Source: a virus. Taken from it: 56,912 nucleotides of DNA. The stretch lies in IMG/VR virus record IMGVR_UViG_3300030117_007306, positions 1-56,912 of that record, one strand, 5' to 3'. The translations under genes and the position numbers were made by a program. The stretch's first letter is position 1. Each line of letters begins with the position of its first letter. Shown in pieces: positions 6,864-15,565 of the stretch. The notes beneath the pieces were generated by a model. The model was not told the origin of the DNA, ran no database searches, and was given only the letters and a program-made list of their open reading frames with translations.

Positions 6864-7237
6864 TTACTGCCTCCTAAATATTTCTTCGCATGGCCTTCGG
6901 CTATTAGCTTATCGTTGTAACTTCCTACCGCGGAAAACGGAGAAGCGTCCTCTGGATATTTATACAGAACACCTAGGAGTCTGCCATATTTTCCCTTTTT
7001 GTCAATAGAAGTTTCTATGATGAATTCGTTGTCTCCTTCGGCAATTAACTCCTCAAGTCTAGCTTTCGCCGCTAGACCTCTAGCTTTTTCTTCTTTGTCT
7101 CTTGTGCGGCATTCTGGAGTATCTATACCGTACAAACGGATGCGCTCCTTCTTGAAGGTGCTGAAACCACAGTCGATCATTGCATCAACTGTATCGCCGT
7201 CTACAACTCTTATCAGCTTTGCTTTATATTGATACAT
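6860..7237 (-). CDS. Staphylococcal-nuclease-like (SNase) protein
   Basis: 125 residues, an almost minimal SNase OB-fold domain: VVDGDTVDAMID near residue 10, RLYGIDTPE near 34 with the catalytic Arg and Glu, and KYGRLLG near 85 with the second catalytic Arg region. No signal peptide, so it would act in the cytoplasm, for example in host DNA or RNA degradation. It overlaps the preceding gene by 14 nt and the lipoprotein by 4 nt. Confidence 0.85.
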   Translation of the reverse strand: MYQYKAKLIRVVDGDTVDAMIDCGFSTFKKERIRLYGIDTPECRTRDKEEKARGLAAKARLEELIAEGDNEFIIETSIDKKGKYGRLLGVLYKYPEDASPFSAVGSYNDKLIAEGHAKKYLGGSK

Positions 7238-7391
7238 TAGAGTCCTTGCCTAGTTTGGCTGCGAGTTCTTCAAGCGAAATAACGATATCGTTAATGAGAT
7301 ATTCTGTCTCGTATCTTTCGTCCTCATCAAGATGCCGTAGGTCAATGGCTAGTAGTTCTTCTATCATCTCATATATTTTATCTTTTTCCAT
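7224..7391 (-). CDS. Small acidic helical protein (55 aa)
   Basis: ATG at 7391, TAA at 7226..7224. Translation MEKDKIYEMIEELLAIDLR followed by an acidic helical remainder ending GKDSNVSI. Predicted as two or three helices. First gene after the terminator at 7416..7440 and overlapping the SNase start by 14 nt, which supports a real coupled gene. No family recognised. Confidence 0.6.
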   Translation of the reverse strand: MEKDKIYEMIEELLAIDLRHLDEDERYETEYLINDIVISLEELAAKLGKDSNVSI

Positions 7392-7415
7392 GACTTTTGA
7401 CAAAAGAATTTACAC

Positions 7416-7440
7416 AAAAAAAGAGCGGCCGAAGCCGCTC
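7416..7440 (-). terminator. Intrinsic terminator
   Basis: Leftward hairpin GAGCGGC-TTCG-GCCGCTC then seven T. Lies right after hairpin element copy 5, so that element is inside a 3' untranslated region. Confidence 0.9.
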
Positions 7441-7445
7441 TTGCT

Positions 7446-7497
7446 GTTTGATGATTCCTTAAAATACCTTTAAGGTATTGAAATGTTGAATCAAATC
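7446..7497 (-). repeat. Hairpin element copy 5
   Basis: Leftward sense: outer arm GATTTGA (containing the stop codon of the gene ending at 7491), strand TTCAACATTTC, perfect hairpin AATACCT-TAA-AGGTATT, strand TTAAGGAATCA, outer arm TCAAAC. Outer stem TTTGA/TCAAA. Confidence 0.85.
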
Positions 7498-7667
7498 AAC
7501 AAAAAATCACTTACTTCGGTGACGTACACTCTCTTTTTCTTGCACTTCTCGCACGGGCCTTTGCGCCAAGTACCACATCTTATGGTCGTCCTAGGCTCTC
7601 GCCCTTCTTTTTTAGCGGCGCGAGTTTCCTTGCGTTGAGCCTTGGTTCCACACTCGTAGCAAATCAT
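7491..7667 (-). CDS. Small zinc-finger protein (58 aa)
   Basis: ATG at 7667 overlaps the stop of the upstream gene (ATGA). The translation has two CxxC pairs, CYEC at residues 3-6 and CEKC at 39-42, joined by a very basic segment (KAQRKETRAAKKEGR). This is a typical treble-clef or zinc-ribbon miniprotein of phages, probably nucleic-acid binding. The stop codon lies in the outer arm of hairpin element copy 5. Confidence 0.65.
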   Translation of the reverse strand: MICYECGTKAQRKETRAAKKEGREPRTTIRCGTWRKGPCEKCKKKRVYVTEVSDFLLI

Positions 7668-8413
7668 GTTACAGACTTGGCTTTCTTTTGGATTCTGTCG
7701 ATAATTTCGAAAGCCGTCAAACGAGGAATATCTTTGACGCTATTCCACTTTTTAGCATCATCGTTTTTCTCTGCTATCATTTTAGTCTTTACCTGCTCAA
7801 AAGTGATTCCATTCTCCTTCAGAATGGTAAGTAAGAATGAGTCTGGAGACATGGACACGGATGACTGAGAAGAGAATACTGCGCTAGGAATGGAAACTTT
7901 GCCGCTTGCCGCCTGCTTCCCTTTGCTAGGAGCAATTTCTTCTTTAGCTACGATATTGATCTTCAAGAAATTCCTTACGGCACGACAGAATGCTCTATTT
8001 TCAGCAATAGCGGCTAAATAAATCTGGCCAAAGCCTTCAGTATTGTTTAGCCCTGCATCAGCAGTGCCTTCAAAATATACATCTTCACCATCAGTTTCGT
8101 AATTACCAGCCCAAGTAATACCGCATTTCATACAAACATACTCTGGAGAAGCGGTAACGATATCGTACTTTACAGACTTAATACCTCTCGTTTGAGCCAC
8201 ATCTTTTAAGCCTGCTAGGAGAATAATTAAATCTTTGTCTTTTAACTTGGTGACATCTGTTTCAGAAGTATTGTCTCGGTTAGGAACGATGTGATCATTC
8301 TTTACCATTTTTCTCCAGTCAATTAAACCGTCCTCTTGGTAGCTGTACTTAACACCTTCAAGTAGTCCGTGCTCGTTCCTCTTTACTGTTTTTGGCGGTG
8401 TGTTTTTTGCCAT
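7664..8413 (-). CDS. Candidate ssDNA-annealing protein (Rad52/ERF-like)
   Basis: 249 residues. I see a conserved-looking core: LIDWRKMV near 30, LAGLKDVAQTRGI near 66, ADAGLNNTEGFGQIYLAAIAENRAFCRAVRNFL near 117-150 (helix rich in Ala, Arg, Asn), then a low-complexity Ser/Lys linker and a C-terminal helical domain. The pattern of a beta-rich N-domain followed by a helix of the AENRAFCRAVR kind resembles phage Rad52-fold annealing proteins, but I cannot prove it. A CMCG...W pair could bind metal. It has its own CMAGAA-class promoter 9 nt before the ATG. Confidence 0.4.
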   Translation of the reverse strand: MAKNTPPKTVKRNEHGLLEGVKYSYQEDGLIDWRKMVKNDHIVPNRDNTSETDVTKLKDKDLIILLAGLKDVAQTRGIKSVKYDIVTASPEYVCMKCGITWAGNYETDGEDVYFEGTADAGLNNTEGFGQIYLAAIAENRAFCRAVRNFLKINIVAKEEIAPSKGKQAASGKVSIPSAVFSSQSSVSMSPDSFLLTILKENGITFEQVKTKMIAEKNDDAKKWNSVKDIPRLTAFEIIDRIQKKAKSVT

Positions 8414-8422
8414 ACGTCGATA

Positions 8423-8451
8423 AGCCTACGGTAATTCTTGCCCAAAGTCAA
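8423..8451 (-). promoter_or_regulatory. Promoter of the 8413 gene, CMAGAA class, short leader
   Basis: Leftward TTGACT (8451..8446), spacer with CAAGAA at promoter positions 12-17, TAGGCT (8428..8423), 9 nt to the ATG. Confidence 0.75.
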
Positions 8452-9633
8452 CTACTTTTTTTCAACAAAATAAAAATGATCTTTTTCCTCCCAAAAATCA
8501 TCGTGATCAATAATTTGCATAAAAGGGTGATCGAAAGAAGAAACTGGCTGGTCTACCGCTACTGACATTTTACTGGCGTACGCTTTGCCATTATGTATTA
8601 AAAATTTGTTAGATTTAAAAAATATTTTTTTCTTATTTATATTTTTTATTTCTTCTATATCTTCAAATTTTATGCGAGGTATGATGTTTATAGGCTTGTC
8701 TATATCTAAAAAATTTATTTTATAGCTGTCGACTTTTTCTTTCTCCTGCTTGCTGACTAAACCTATATTTATACCATTTTGGATGCAATAAGATACGAAA
8801 GAAACATCGTGATTATCATCTAGGTAATAAACAAGTTCTACTATTCTGTTTTTGTATTTTAAAATAATATCCTGTGGAATTGGCTTATCTGTAATTACAG
8901 AGCAGGAACAAATCTCAAGCTGTTTGATCAAATTATCTAAATTAAAATTGTAGTCAAGGTGAACGATCAGAGACTCCACCCCCAAAGCTTTTATGTCCTG
9001 TATAGGATTAGATAAAGAAGATTCTATCCTTCTGTTTTGGTAAAGCGGGCCGACTCTCAACGTGCTAAAAGCAAAGGAATGAGGCCTGCCTAAAAAAGAT
9101 AGTATCGACTCACCTATTTTTTCAGGCTTTATGTTATTTATAGTTTTAGGATTTTCATCCGGATTAAAACTTGGCTTTTTGACATTGCCTTTAAAAACTC
9201 CTACTTCGTCTTTATTGCTCCAATAAGGCTTAAACTGATCATAGAAACAGTTAGAAAACAAACTTACTATATTTTTATTATAATGAGAAGCAATTTGTAA
9301 AGATAAATTATTGCAGGTGATGTGAAGCGCAGAGTCTCTTATCACATAGGCCTTTTGGTTGAAATCAGTTTGCCCTAGAGCGATATAGCAGCCCGGTATT
9401 GGCGTATCGTCTTTGTCTCCAAGTAAAACTAGAGTAACCCCCATTTGCTTTAGCATTGGCGAGATAAAGTCGACGACCATAGACCAGTTGTCGTATTTAG
9501 CTGAAGATGAATCCGCTGATATATCAAGAGTAATATATTTCCCTTCGATGGCCATAGGGAAATATTTTTCATATATGAAAGGACGATCTATTTTTAGATT
9601 GTCCTGTAAGGCATAAGATTCTAAAATGTGCAT
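8452..9633 (-). CDS. GT9-like glycosyltransferase C-terminal half plus extra domain
   Basis: 393 residues. The first 180 align by eye with the 182-residue protein at 36903..37451 (both begin MH-LE-YAL, share GK/G-NFNQ/DFNQKA, and SLQIASHYNKNIVSLFSN against PAHLASCFEIPSVIVYSH). This is the second Rossmann half of heptosyltransferase-type GT9 enzymes. The remaining 200 residues are a domain I do not recognise. Its ATG lies 13 nt inside the end of the upstream gene, whose C-terminus is the GT9 N-terminal half, so the two halves of one enzyme are made from overlapping frames. Confidence 0.7.
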   Translation of the reverse strand: MHILESYALQDNLKIDRPFIYEKYFPMAIEGKYITLDISADSSSAKYDNWSMVVDFISPMLKQMGVTLVLLGDKDDTPIPGCYIALGQTDFNQKAYVIRDSALHITCNNLSLQIASHYNKNIVSLFSNCFYDQFKPYWSNKDEVGVFKGNVKKPSFNPDENPKTINNIKPEKIGESILSFLGRPHSFAFSTLRVGPLYQNRRIESSLSNPIQDIKALGVESLIVHLDYNFNLDNLIKQLEICSCSVITDKPIPQDIILKYKNRIVELVYYLDDNHDVSFVSYCIQNGINIGLVSKQEKEKVDSYKINFLDIDKPINIIPRIKFEDIEEIKNINKKKIFFKSNKFLIHNGKAYASKMSVAVDQPVSSFDHPFMQIIDHDDFWEEKDHFYFVEKK

Positions 9634-11534
9634 AAGTAATCCTTGTCTATAACATCGTTCATATTATGAATATAATTAGAAAATTTTTGAGTTGTTAAAT
9701 AAGGGGCAAAAACGATACTGAAATATTCTTTACTCTCTCCCGCTCCTTCTAAACTTAAAACATTGTCAAAAGATTCGGAGTAAGGAATTACTTTATGAAC
9801 GTAATCATTTCCGTTCAACAAAGCAAAATTCTCCGGTTTTGTAGAAACGTATAGATTATGGTCTTTGTATTTATTTTTTATAGACTTAAACAAAGAAGTC
9901 GATAAGAACACATCTTTGGAAGACCCCGGCATAACAAATAATAGTCTTTTACCCTCATCATCTTTGTCGACAATATCTTCTATCTTTACAGGAAAATGTT
10001 TATCATTGTGTTCTTTAGCAACTTTACGAAAATAATCCTCAATACTTTTTCTATCTACTTTATTAGATATTTGCTGCATCCAATATTTGTAACCATCATC
10101 ATGAATGTTATTATCTGTGTTAAGTATTTTTTTATACAATGCTAAAATCCACTCTGAGTCGTCCGCTATGTTTTCTACGTACGCATCAGGGTAGTTTCTT
10201 TTTTGCTCTTCTTTTGTTTCTTCAAAGTTGTAGGTTGCCGCTGGAGCATTATCTATAAAGTCTTCAAATATTTTACCAATAACCTCAACTGAAAACCCAT
10301 CTATGACCCACTGCCTAGCCATTTTGCCCATAGCTTTGAGCTCATCTTTAGGCATATAATAAACCTTGAGTAAGTTATTGTATATAGACTCTGGACAAGT
10401 AGAAGCTTTGATAAACTCCGTTTGATGTTCTATATACTTGCTCCACTCAAGAGATATAGATCCCGAGCCTTCCTCGCACTGCTCTTCGCCACAACTGTAA
10501 TTAGTTACTAATGTTACTAACTCGGTAAGTTTTGCTTCTTGTATAGGTATTTCCTGCCCGCCACTTGTAAACGGATGGCAGTAAACATCCATTAAATTAT
10601 AAATTTCATTTAACTGCACCTCAGAGACACCACCTCCCACGCTGGTAGTGTTCATACTTTTTTCTTTACCACAAATATCGCAGTTCTGTTCTTGCCCTAC
10701 AAATGGTTTAACTTTATATCCATAACAAGAGTTGCAGTAGTAAGTCGTTAGAATATCGTCTTTGTTTACTTTGTGTTCGTCGGCCAGTTTATGAATATTC
10801 CATCCCTCTCCCCAGTGAGTATGTAGTAGCAGCTTTGCTTTAGGAACGTCCTTCTGGAACTTTTTAAAGCCCTCCATCAAATTGGGGACAGACTTTCTTA
10901 GCTGATTGCGAAAAACAAACCCAACGATATAGTCGTCATCAGATATATTGTTATTTGCCCTTAACTGCTTCCTTTTTTCATCATCTAATCTATAAAAATT
11001 ATCAGTTTCGAGGCAGCCATGTACAGTTTTTACATGGTTATGACCTTTCTCATGCAGTGTTTTAGTTGCGAAATTACTCCATATCCAATAATTTTTTATT
11101 TTCGGAGCCTTTTCAACCGCAGAAGGCAAAATGGGCAAAGAGTCTAGGGTTGTCCAAATAACAGAGCTAATCTCGTTGAACCAAGGCTTGTCTATGGCAA
11201 AATCAACCCCCCAAATATCTTGCACTGCAATATAGACATCTGGCTTTTCCTGCTTGACTACATGGTCAATAAGGTAAGACCCATAACTAGCCATTCTAGC
11301 TTGACCGGGGTCTTTGTTTAGTTGAGCTAATTGATTCTGATCGTCCGGCAAGGTGCCGACAGACTTCCAAGGCGTTCTCTGTAAAGCTGGGCTTGAATAA
11401 GCGTTGCCACAACAATAACTAACTATATCATATTTTCCTGTCTTGTATAAATAAGAAAGAAGAGCTTTAGTGTTTCTACCAAAGCCCGTCTTAGCTAAAG
11501 CCGAGTCTGACTGGAATAATACTTTCTTCTTCAC
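9621..11534 (-). CDS. GT4-type glycosyltransferase fused to a GT9 N-terminal half
   Basis: 637 residues. The N-terminal 450 look like a GT4/GT1-type GT-B enzyme (VIWTTLD, RKSVPNLMEGFKKF, and the nucleotide-sugar region HPFTSGGQEIPIQEA). A zinc-ribbon insertion CNSC...CDIC interrupts the GT-B fold near residue 265. The last 110 residues (LLFVMPGSSKDVFLSTSLFKSIK) match the separate 119-residue protein at 37438..37797, the N-half of a GT9 enzyme. The GT9 C-half follows in an overlapping frame. Probably a bifunctional glycan-building enzyme of the cytoplasm. Confidence 0.75.
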   Translation of the reverse strand: MKKKVLFQSDSALAKTGFGRNTKALLSYLYKTGKYDIVSYCCGNAYSSPALQRTPWKSVGTLPDDQNQLAQLNKDPGQARMASYGSYLIDHVVKQEKPDVYIAVQDIWGVDFAIDKPWFNEISSVIWTTLDSLPILPSAVEKAPKIKNYWIWSNFATKTLHEKGHNHVKTVHGCLETDNFYRLDDEKRKQLRANNNISDDDYIVGFVFRNQLRKSVPNLMEGFKKFQKDVPKAKLLLHTHWGEGWNIHKLADEHKVNKDDILTTYYCNSCYGYKVKPFVGQEQNCDICGKEKSMNTTSVGGGVSEVQLNEIYNLMDVYCHPFTSGGQEIPIQEAKLTELVTLVTNYSCGEEQCEEGSGSISLEWSKYIEHQTEFIKASTCPESIYNNLLKVYYMPKDELKAMGKMARQWVIDGFSVEVIGKIFEDFIDNAPAATYNFEETKEEQKRNYPDAYVENIADDSEWILALYKKILNTDNNIHDDGYKYWMQQISNKVDRKSIEDYFRKVAKEHNDKHFPVKIEDIVDKDDEGKRLLFVMPGSSKDVFLSTSLFKSIKNKYKDHNLYVSTKPENFALLNGNDYVHKVIPYSESFDNVLSLEGAGESKEYFSIVFAPYLTTQKFSNYIHNMNDVIDKDYLCTF

Positions 11535-12019
11535 TGATTATTTTTAGCGGCAAGACTTTTGGCTATAGCTTCATTATTCTCTTTTATAGACGAAGATGAG
11601 TATATACTCAAAGCTGTCAGAAGAAACTGTTTTAGAAATTTGGACTCTCCAAAAGTAAATCCAATGGAATAACTTTTCTTTTCTCCATCCTTCGGCATTT
11701 TAGTTAGAGTGAAAGCAAATCCATCCTTCTTATCGTCCTTAATCTTTGGTTTAAAAGAGAAAGAAGTATTCTCCTTTGGAGTCTTGTGAAAACTAGAGAA
11801 TTCTCTACCGCTTTCGATGCAGTCAATAAAAGAACCGATTTCAGCAGGAGTAAACTTACAAGCAGAGCGAGTTTTGGTATCGAACTTGCCCTTCGAGTTC
11901 TCAGCGTCCCAACTTAACTGCTTAAGGAGCTGGATATAAAAAGACTTATCGTTTGTGTTGTAAGAAAAGCTACAACAACAACCAGAATTCCATTGGTTCG
12001 GCTTGTAAAAGTGTATCAT
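11531..12019 (-). CDS. Conserved-looking phage protein, unknown
   Basis: 162 residues beginning MIHFYKPN with a Cys-rich CCCSF, followed by a beta-rich body (SFIDCIESGREFSSFHKTPK, GFAFTLTKMPKDGEKKSYSIGFTFGESKFLKQFLLTAL). The strand-strand-helix repeats recall small ssDNA/RNA-binding folds such as PurA or Whirly, but this is only an impression. A consensus promoter lies 11 nt upstream, and the stop overlaps the ATG of the glycosyltransferase. Confidence 0.55.
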   Translation of the reverse strand: MIHFYKPNQWNSGCCCSFSYNTNDKSFYIQLLKQLSWDAENSKGKFDTKTRSACKFTPAEIGSFIDCIESGREFSSFHKTPKENTSFSFKPKIKDDKKDGFAFTLTKMPKDGEKKSYSIGFTFGESKFLKQFLLTALSIYSSSSIKENNEAIAKSLAAKNNQ

Positions 12020-12030
12020 AACCGCCCTCT

Positions 12031-12059
12031 ATTATAGAGAAAAAGAGCAATTATGACAA
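12031..12059 (-). promoter_or_regulatory. Sigma70-like promoter of the 12019 operon
   Basis: Leftward TTGTCA (12059..12054), 17-nt spacer, TATAAT (12036..12031), 11 nt to the ATG. It overlaps the last codons of the polymerase gene. Confidence 0.75.
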
Positions 12060-14714
12060 ATTTTTCTCATCATTAGTTAGTTGGCCCAGCTTCATATATA
12101 TCTTTGAACCTTGCTCGGTAACATAATTACCAAACACTCCGTCGTCAGCTTTCATACCCTTAACTAAGACTACGTCTTTTTTATCCGGAAGCCTGCCTTT
12201 ATTGTAATCTATGCAGCTTTGTATACTGTTACCTCTTTTACTGTTGAAAAGCAGCACATCGATTATCCCAGTTTCGTCAGATACTTCAAACTTTATGTAC
12301 TCATTACCTTTTTGAGATACCTTAACTCCTGTCGAATCTATTATAGTGCCAGCAAAAGCGACCTTCGTTCTTGGTCTAGAGTTTTTGACTTGAGATATCT
12401 GCACGAGCTCTGGATTCCTATTTACGAAAATATCTCTTATCGACACACCATGAGTATACCCTAATAATTCATTTTCATAATACCAATTAGCAAAATCTTC
12501 ACTCCTACTATTTATATCATATATTTTTTTGTATCCAGCAAACCTTTTTCTCATAGTTTCAATTCTGGTATCTTTAATATATCTCTTACCCTCGTCATCA
12601 ACTTTCACTTTCATTTCGTTAATGACTTTGATTAGATCTTGCTCTCCTTCTTCTGCGAATTTTAAAGCTATCAACCTTTCTCTTGGAGTCAAAATTTTCC
12701 AAAGCTGACATTCAACTACTAGGCGGCTTCTGCTTGAACTATCACCCACGTCCAAAGCCCCAGCTTGAATCAAAGCGGATAAAGCCCCTAAGTTAATGCC
12801 CGCCTCTGTAGAGGCTTGAAAAACCTGAAACTTATTGGATGCACTGTCTCTAAAATGACTAAACTTTTCAAGAGCTGACGTAGATATACCTTTTATAGAG
12901 GAAAGACCAAACCTTATGTTGTCGCCTTCAATAGTAAAATCATCTTCAGATTTTATCACGTCCGGCCTTAAAAGTTCTATATTGAAATGAACTAGCTCCT
13001 TATGGATTTTTGATATCTCAGCGATAGGATCTGGTTCAAATTTGCTCATTTGCAGCAGAGCTAGAAAAAACTCTTTTGGATGATTAAATTTTAAATAAAC
13101 CGTAGCCGCAGCCAAAGCAGCGTAAGCTATCGAGTGAGATTTATTAAAAGAATAGTTGGCTGAATCCTCAAGGATTTGCCAAAGTACATCGCCAACTTCT
13201 TTGTCAAGATTGTTCTGCTTGATTTTATCTTTAATTTTTTTCTTCCACTTTTTAACTTCGTTTACTTTCTTCTTGCCCACAATGCGTCGTAACAACTCCG
13301 CTTCGTCAAGAGTAAAGCCAACTTTGTGAGCCATCTTCATCATCTGCTCTTGGTAGAGACAAACGCCTCCAGTAGCTCCTAAGATATCATCAAAAAATGG
13401 ATGTATTACATCGTAGGTATCATTATTAGTATAACTAGCATATTGCTCGGTAAATTGCATAGCCCCCGGTCTAGCCAAAGCCAAAACGGCGCTAAGCTCC
13501 TCTAAGCTCTTAGGTTTTACCTTTTTGCAGACTTCGTAGTTAGCTCTAGCTTCAACTTGAAATATACCTTGTGGTTGTTTTAAGTCATAAAGATTTTGAT
13601 AAATACTTTCGTGGTCTAAATCTATATCTTCCACATTTATACCAATAAATTTACAAGCTTGATCTACGACAGAAACAGTCCTTAGTCCGAGAACGTCGAG
13701 TTTGACATTGAACATTTGAGACCAATCCATATTGTAGGACGATATGTTCTCTTTGTCAGAATCAAGTTCTATTGGGCAGCTTTTGGTAATATTGTCGTAC
13801 GATAATAGTATCGCTGATGGATGAACACCTTTATTTTTTACTAAACCTTTAATTTTTTGAGCTGTGCCGTATGTTCGGGGATTGTTATCACACCACTCTT
13901 TAAATTCTGATACTTCATCATATGCCTCCGAGATGTCTTTGACTTGCCCGAAAACTTTTGGTATAAGAGAAGAGACTTGGTTCATTTCCGTCTCAGATTT
14001 ATCTTCAACAGTCTTTCCGCACTCTTTCATGACCAACTTGCCACTGAGGGTGTTCAGCGTTCTTATTTTAGAAGTCTTACCTTGGAATTCTTTCTCTAGA
14101 TATTTGAGAACGTCTTTGCGTTTGTAATAACATACGTCCATGTCTATATCACACATTAAAGAACCGTCCAGATAAGTAACTCCATCTACAACTTTCTTCT
14201 TTGCGCGTATTTTGGATACAAACCTCTCAAAAAACAATTCATACTTTACAGAGTCTATTTTGGTAACGCCAAGTAAATACAGAACAAAGCTGCCAGCCGC
14301 AGAGCCACGACCTAGACCAACTGGAATATCTGATACTTTACAAAAATGAATTACTTTCCAAACTAAAAGAATATAATCAACAAACCCAAGTTCTTTGAGG
14401 ATATCTAGCTCATAATATATTCTATCTACATATTTTTTATGTTCGGCCGAACCTTTTTTTATGTTGAGCTTCTTAAAGCCTTTCTGACAAAGCGCTATGA
14501 GAAAATCGTAAGTATTTTTTACTTTCTCAGGATTATCTATGAGGTCTAGATATTCAGGCTGAATGTCAAACTTTGGTAAACGTACGCCGTTGATATTCAA
14601 CTTTAAAGCGTTAAAGCTATCGTTGAAATCAGTCTTTCTTTTTTCTAGGCCTTCCTCGCTTTTTCTTGGCGGGCTTTGGCGGCTCTGACTTTTGTTCTCC
14701 TTTACTGTCACCAT
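12051..14714 (-). CDS. dnaE: DNA polymerase III alpha subunit (DnaE-type), catalytic core without PHP domain
   Basis: 887 residues. C-family polymerase: GRGSAAGS at 135-142, CDIDMD with the two metal aspartates at 189 and 191, the third aspartate in VKLDVLGLRT near 340, helix-hairpin-helix region near 600 and a C-terminal OB fold near 790 (FAGTIIDSTGVKVSQKGNEYIKF broken here for length). The N-terminal PHP domain is absent and is encoded separately at 16039..16815; 258 plus 887 residues is about the length of E. coli DnaE. The ATG used overlaps the AT-hook gene by 86 nt in another frame; a later TTG near 14598 is an alternative start that keeps all conserved residues. Confidence 0.9.
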   Translation of the reverse strand: MVTVKENKSQSRQSPPRKSEEGLEKRKTDFNDSFNALKLNINGVRLPKFDIQPEYLDLIDNPEKVKNTYDFLIALCQKGFKKLNIKKGSAEHKKYVDRIYYELDILKELGFVDYILLVWKVIHFCKVSDIPVGLGRGSAAGSFVLYLLGVTKIDSVKYELFFERFVSKIRAKKKVVDGVTYLDGSLMCDIDMDVCYYKRKDVLKYLEKEFQGKTSKIRTLNTLSGKLVMKECGKTVEDKSETEMNQVSSLIPKVFGQVKDISEAYDEVSEFKEWCDNNPRTYGTAQKIKGLVKNKGVHPSAILLSYDNITKSCPIELDSDKENISSYNMDWSQMFNVKLDVLGLRTVSVVDQACKFIGINVEDIDLDHESIYQNLYDLKQPQGIFQVEARANYEVCKKVKPKSLEELSAVLALARPGAMQFTEQYASYTNNDTYDVIHPFFDDILGATGGVCLYQEQMMKMAHKVGFTLDEAELLRRIVGKKKVNEVKKWKKKIKDKIKQNNLDKEVGDVLWQILEDSANYSFNKSHSIAYAALAAATVYLKFNHPKEFFLALLQMSKFEPDPIAEISKIHKELVHFNIELLRPDVIKSEDDFTIEGDNIRFGLSSIKGISTSALEKFSHFRDSASNKFQVFQASTEAGINLGALSALIQAGALDVGDSSSRSRLVVECQLWKILTPRERLIALKFAEEGEQDLIKVINEMKVKVDDEGKRYIKDTRIETMRKRFAGYKKIYDINSRSEDFANWYYENELLGYTHGVSIRDIFVNRNPELVQISQVKNSRPRTKVAFAGTIIDSTGVKVSQKGNEYIKFEVSDETGIIDVLLFNSKRGNSIQSCIDYNKGRLPDKKDVVLVKGMKADDGVFGNYVTEQGSKIYMKLGQLTNDEKNLS

Positions 14715-14904
14715 CTTCTTTTAATATGTCCTCTAGTCTATCTTTTAAAACTTTTAAAGTGTCTTTACTCTCTTTTTCAAATCTATAAAAGAAATCTAAC
14801 TTGTCCTGCTTATCTCCTTTTCTGAGAATAACTATAGCGTAATCAACATCAGACTCCTCTGAGAGCTTGTCTATTATATCATATGCAAAATCCATGCTGG
14901 GCAT
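14629..14904 (-). CDS. Small protein with C-terminal AT-hook
   Basis: 91 residues: an acidic helical N-terminal 60 residues and a Pro/Lys tail ending in KKRGRPRKKKD, a classic AT-hook (GRP core flanked by basic residues) that binds the minor groove of AT-rich DNA. Sitting between the exonuclease and the polymerase core and overlapping the latter, it may tether or regulate the replisome. A consensus promoter ends 7 nt before the ATG. Confidence 0.65.
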   Translation of the reverse strand: MPSMDFAYDIIDKLSEESDVDYAIVILRKGDKQDKLDFFYRFEKESKDTLKVLKDRLEDILKEDGDSKGEQKSEPPKPAKKKRGRPRKKKD

Positions 14905-14911
14905 ATGAATT

Positions 14912-14940
14912 ATTATACGACTAAACTCTGCTCATCTCAA
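14912..14940 (-). promoter_or_regulatory. Promoter of AT-hook gene and polymerase core, leaderless
   Basis: Leftward TTGAGA (14940..14935), 17-nt spacer, TATAAT (14917..14912), 7 nt to the ATG, so transcription should start at or next to the A of the ATG. The -35 lies inside the end of the exonuclease gene. Confidence 0.75.
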
Positions 14941-15565
14941 TTTTAAGTTTGTTCCAAACTTTTAAATTTAACTCTAAATCATTTATTGCGTCGTGGAGCG
15001 TTTCGTAATTATGTTCGATGTTGTAATATTTGCCTAGCTCCGTTAAAGACGTTCTCACTCCTCTAACTCTATTGGTCAACATTCTGTATTGATAGTCGAA
15101 AAAGTTCTCTTCTTGCTGTTTGTAATAGTTCTCCGTTCTGATTCCTCGACCTACTGACAATGTATCTACGCACTTTTCAAACAGATGATCGTAAGGCTTA
15201 GAGTTCATTTTGCACCAGTCTCTAATTAAGTACATGTCGAATCCTAAAATATTATGTCCAACAATATAATCACATGAATCTAACCACTGATAAACAGTAG
15301 GGAATATCTCTGGTTCTGGTTTGGCAAGTTTGTTAAATTTTCTCTTATCAAATCTAGTAATCCTTGCCGCCTCGTCAGAAATACTTAAACCACAGTCCCA
15401 CTTGACCATCTCGTCAAATCTATTCTCTATTCTCCCTTTTACGACCCGAATCATGCCCACCTGCCAAGGTCGATTGTTGTAAAAGTTTAAATTTACATTA
15501 AAGGTCTCCAAATCCATGAAAACCAGTTCTTTACTGGAAATAGTTTTAAAAAAGTCGTTATCCAT
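14921..15565 (-). CDS. DnaQ-like 3'-5' exonuclease (DEDDh)
   Basis: 214 residues. ExoI FMDLETFN near 15, ExoII VGHNILGFDMYLIRDW near 101, ExoIII HDAINDLELNLKVW near 186: the DEDDh proofreading pattern. Placed between the PHP fragment and the core of the polymerase, it is the obvious proofreading subunit, and the PHP fragment seems to lack its own nuclease metal ligands. It overlaps the upstream nuclease gene by 8 nt. No clamp-binding motif was identified. Confidence 0.85.
   Translation of the reverse strand: MDNDFFKTISSKELVFMDLETFNVNLNFYNNRPWQVGMIRVVKGRIENRFDEMVKWDCGLSISDEAARITRFDKRKFNKLAKPEPEIFPTVYQWLDSCDYIVGHNILGFDMYLIRDWCKMNSKPYDHLFEKCVDTLSVGRGIRTENYYKQQEENFFDYQYRMLTNRVRGVRTSLTELGKYYNIEHNYETLHDAINDLELNLKVWNKLKIEMSRV

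Noticed and set aside
14640-14680. A AAA AAG slippery heptamer at the end of the AT-hook gene, possible -1 frameshift into the polymerase
   Set aside because: The -1 frame runs into a stop within about 12 codons, and the polymerase lies in the +1 frame, so this heptamer cannot join the two proteins.
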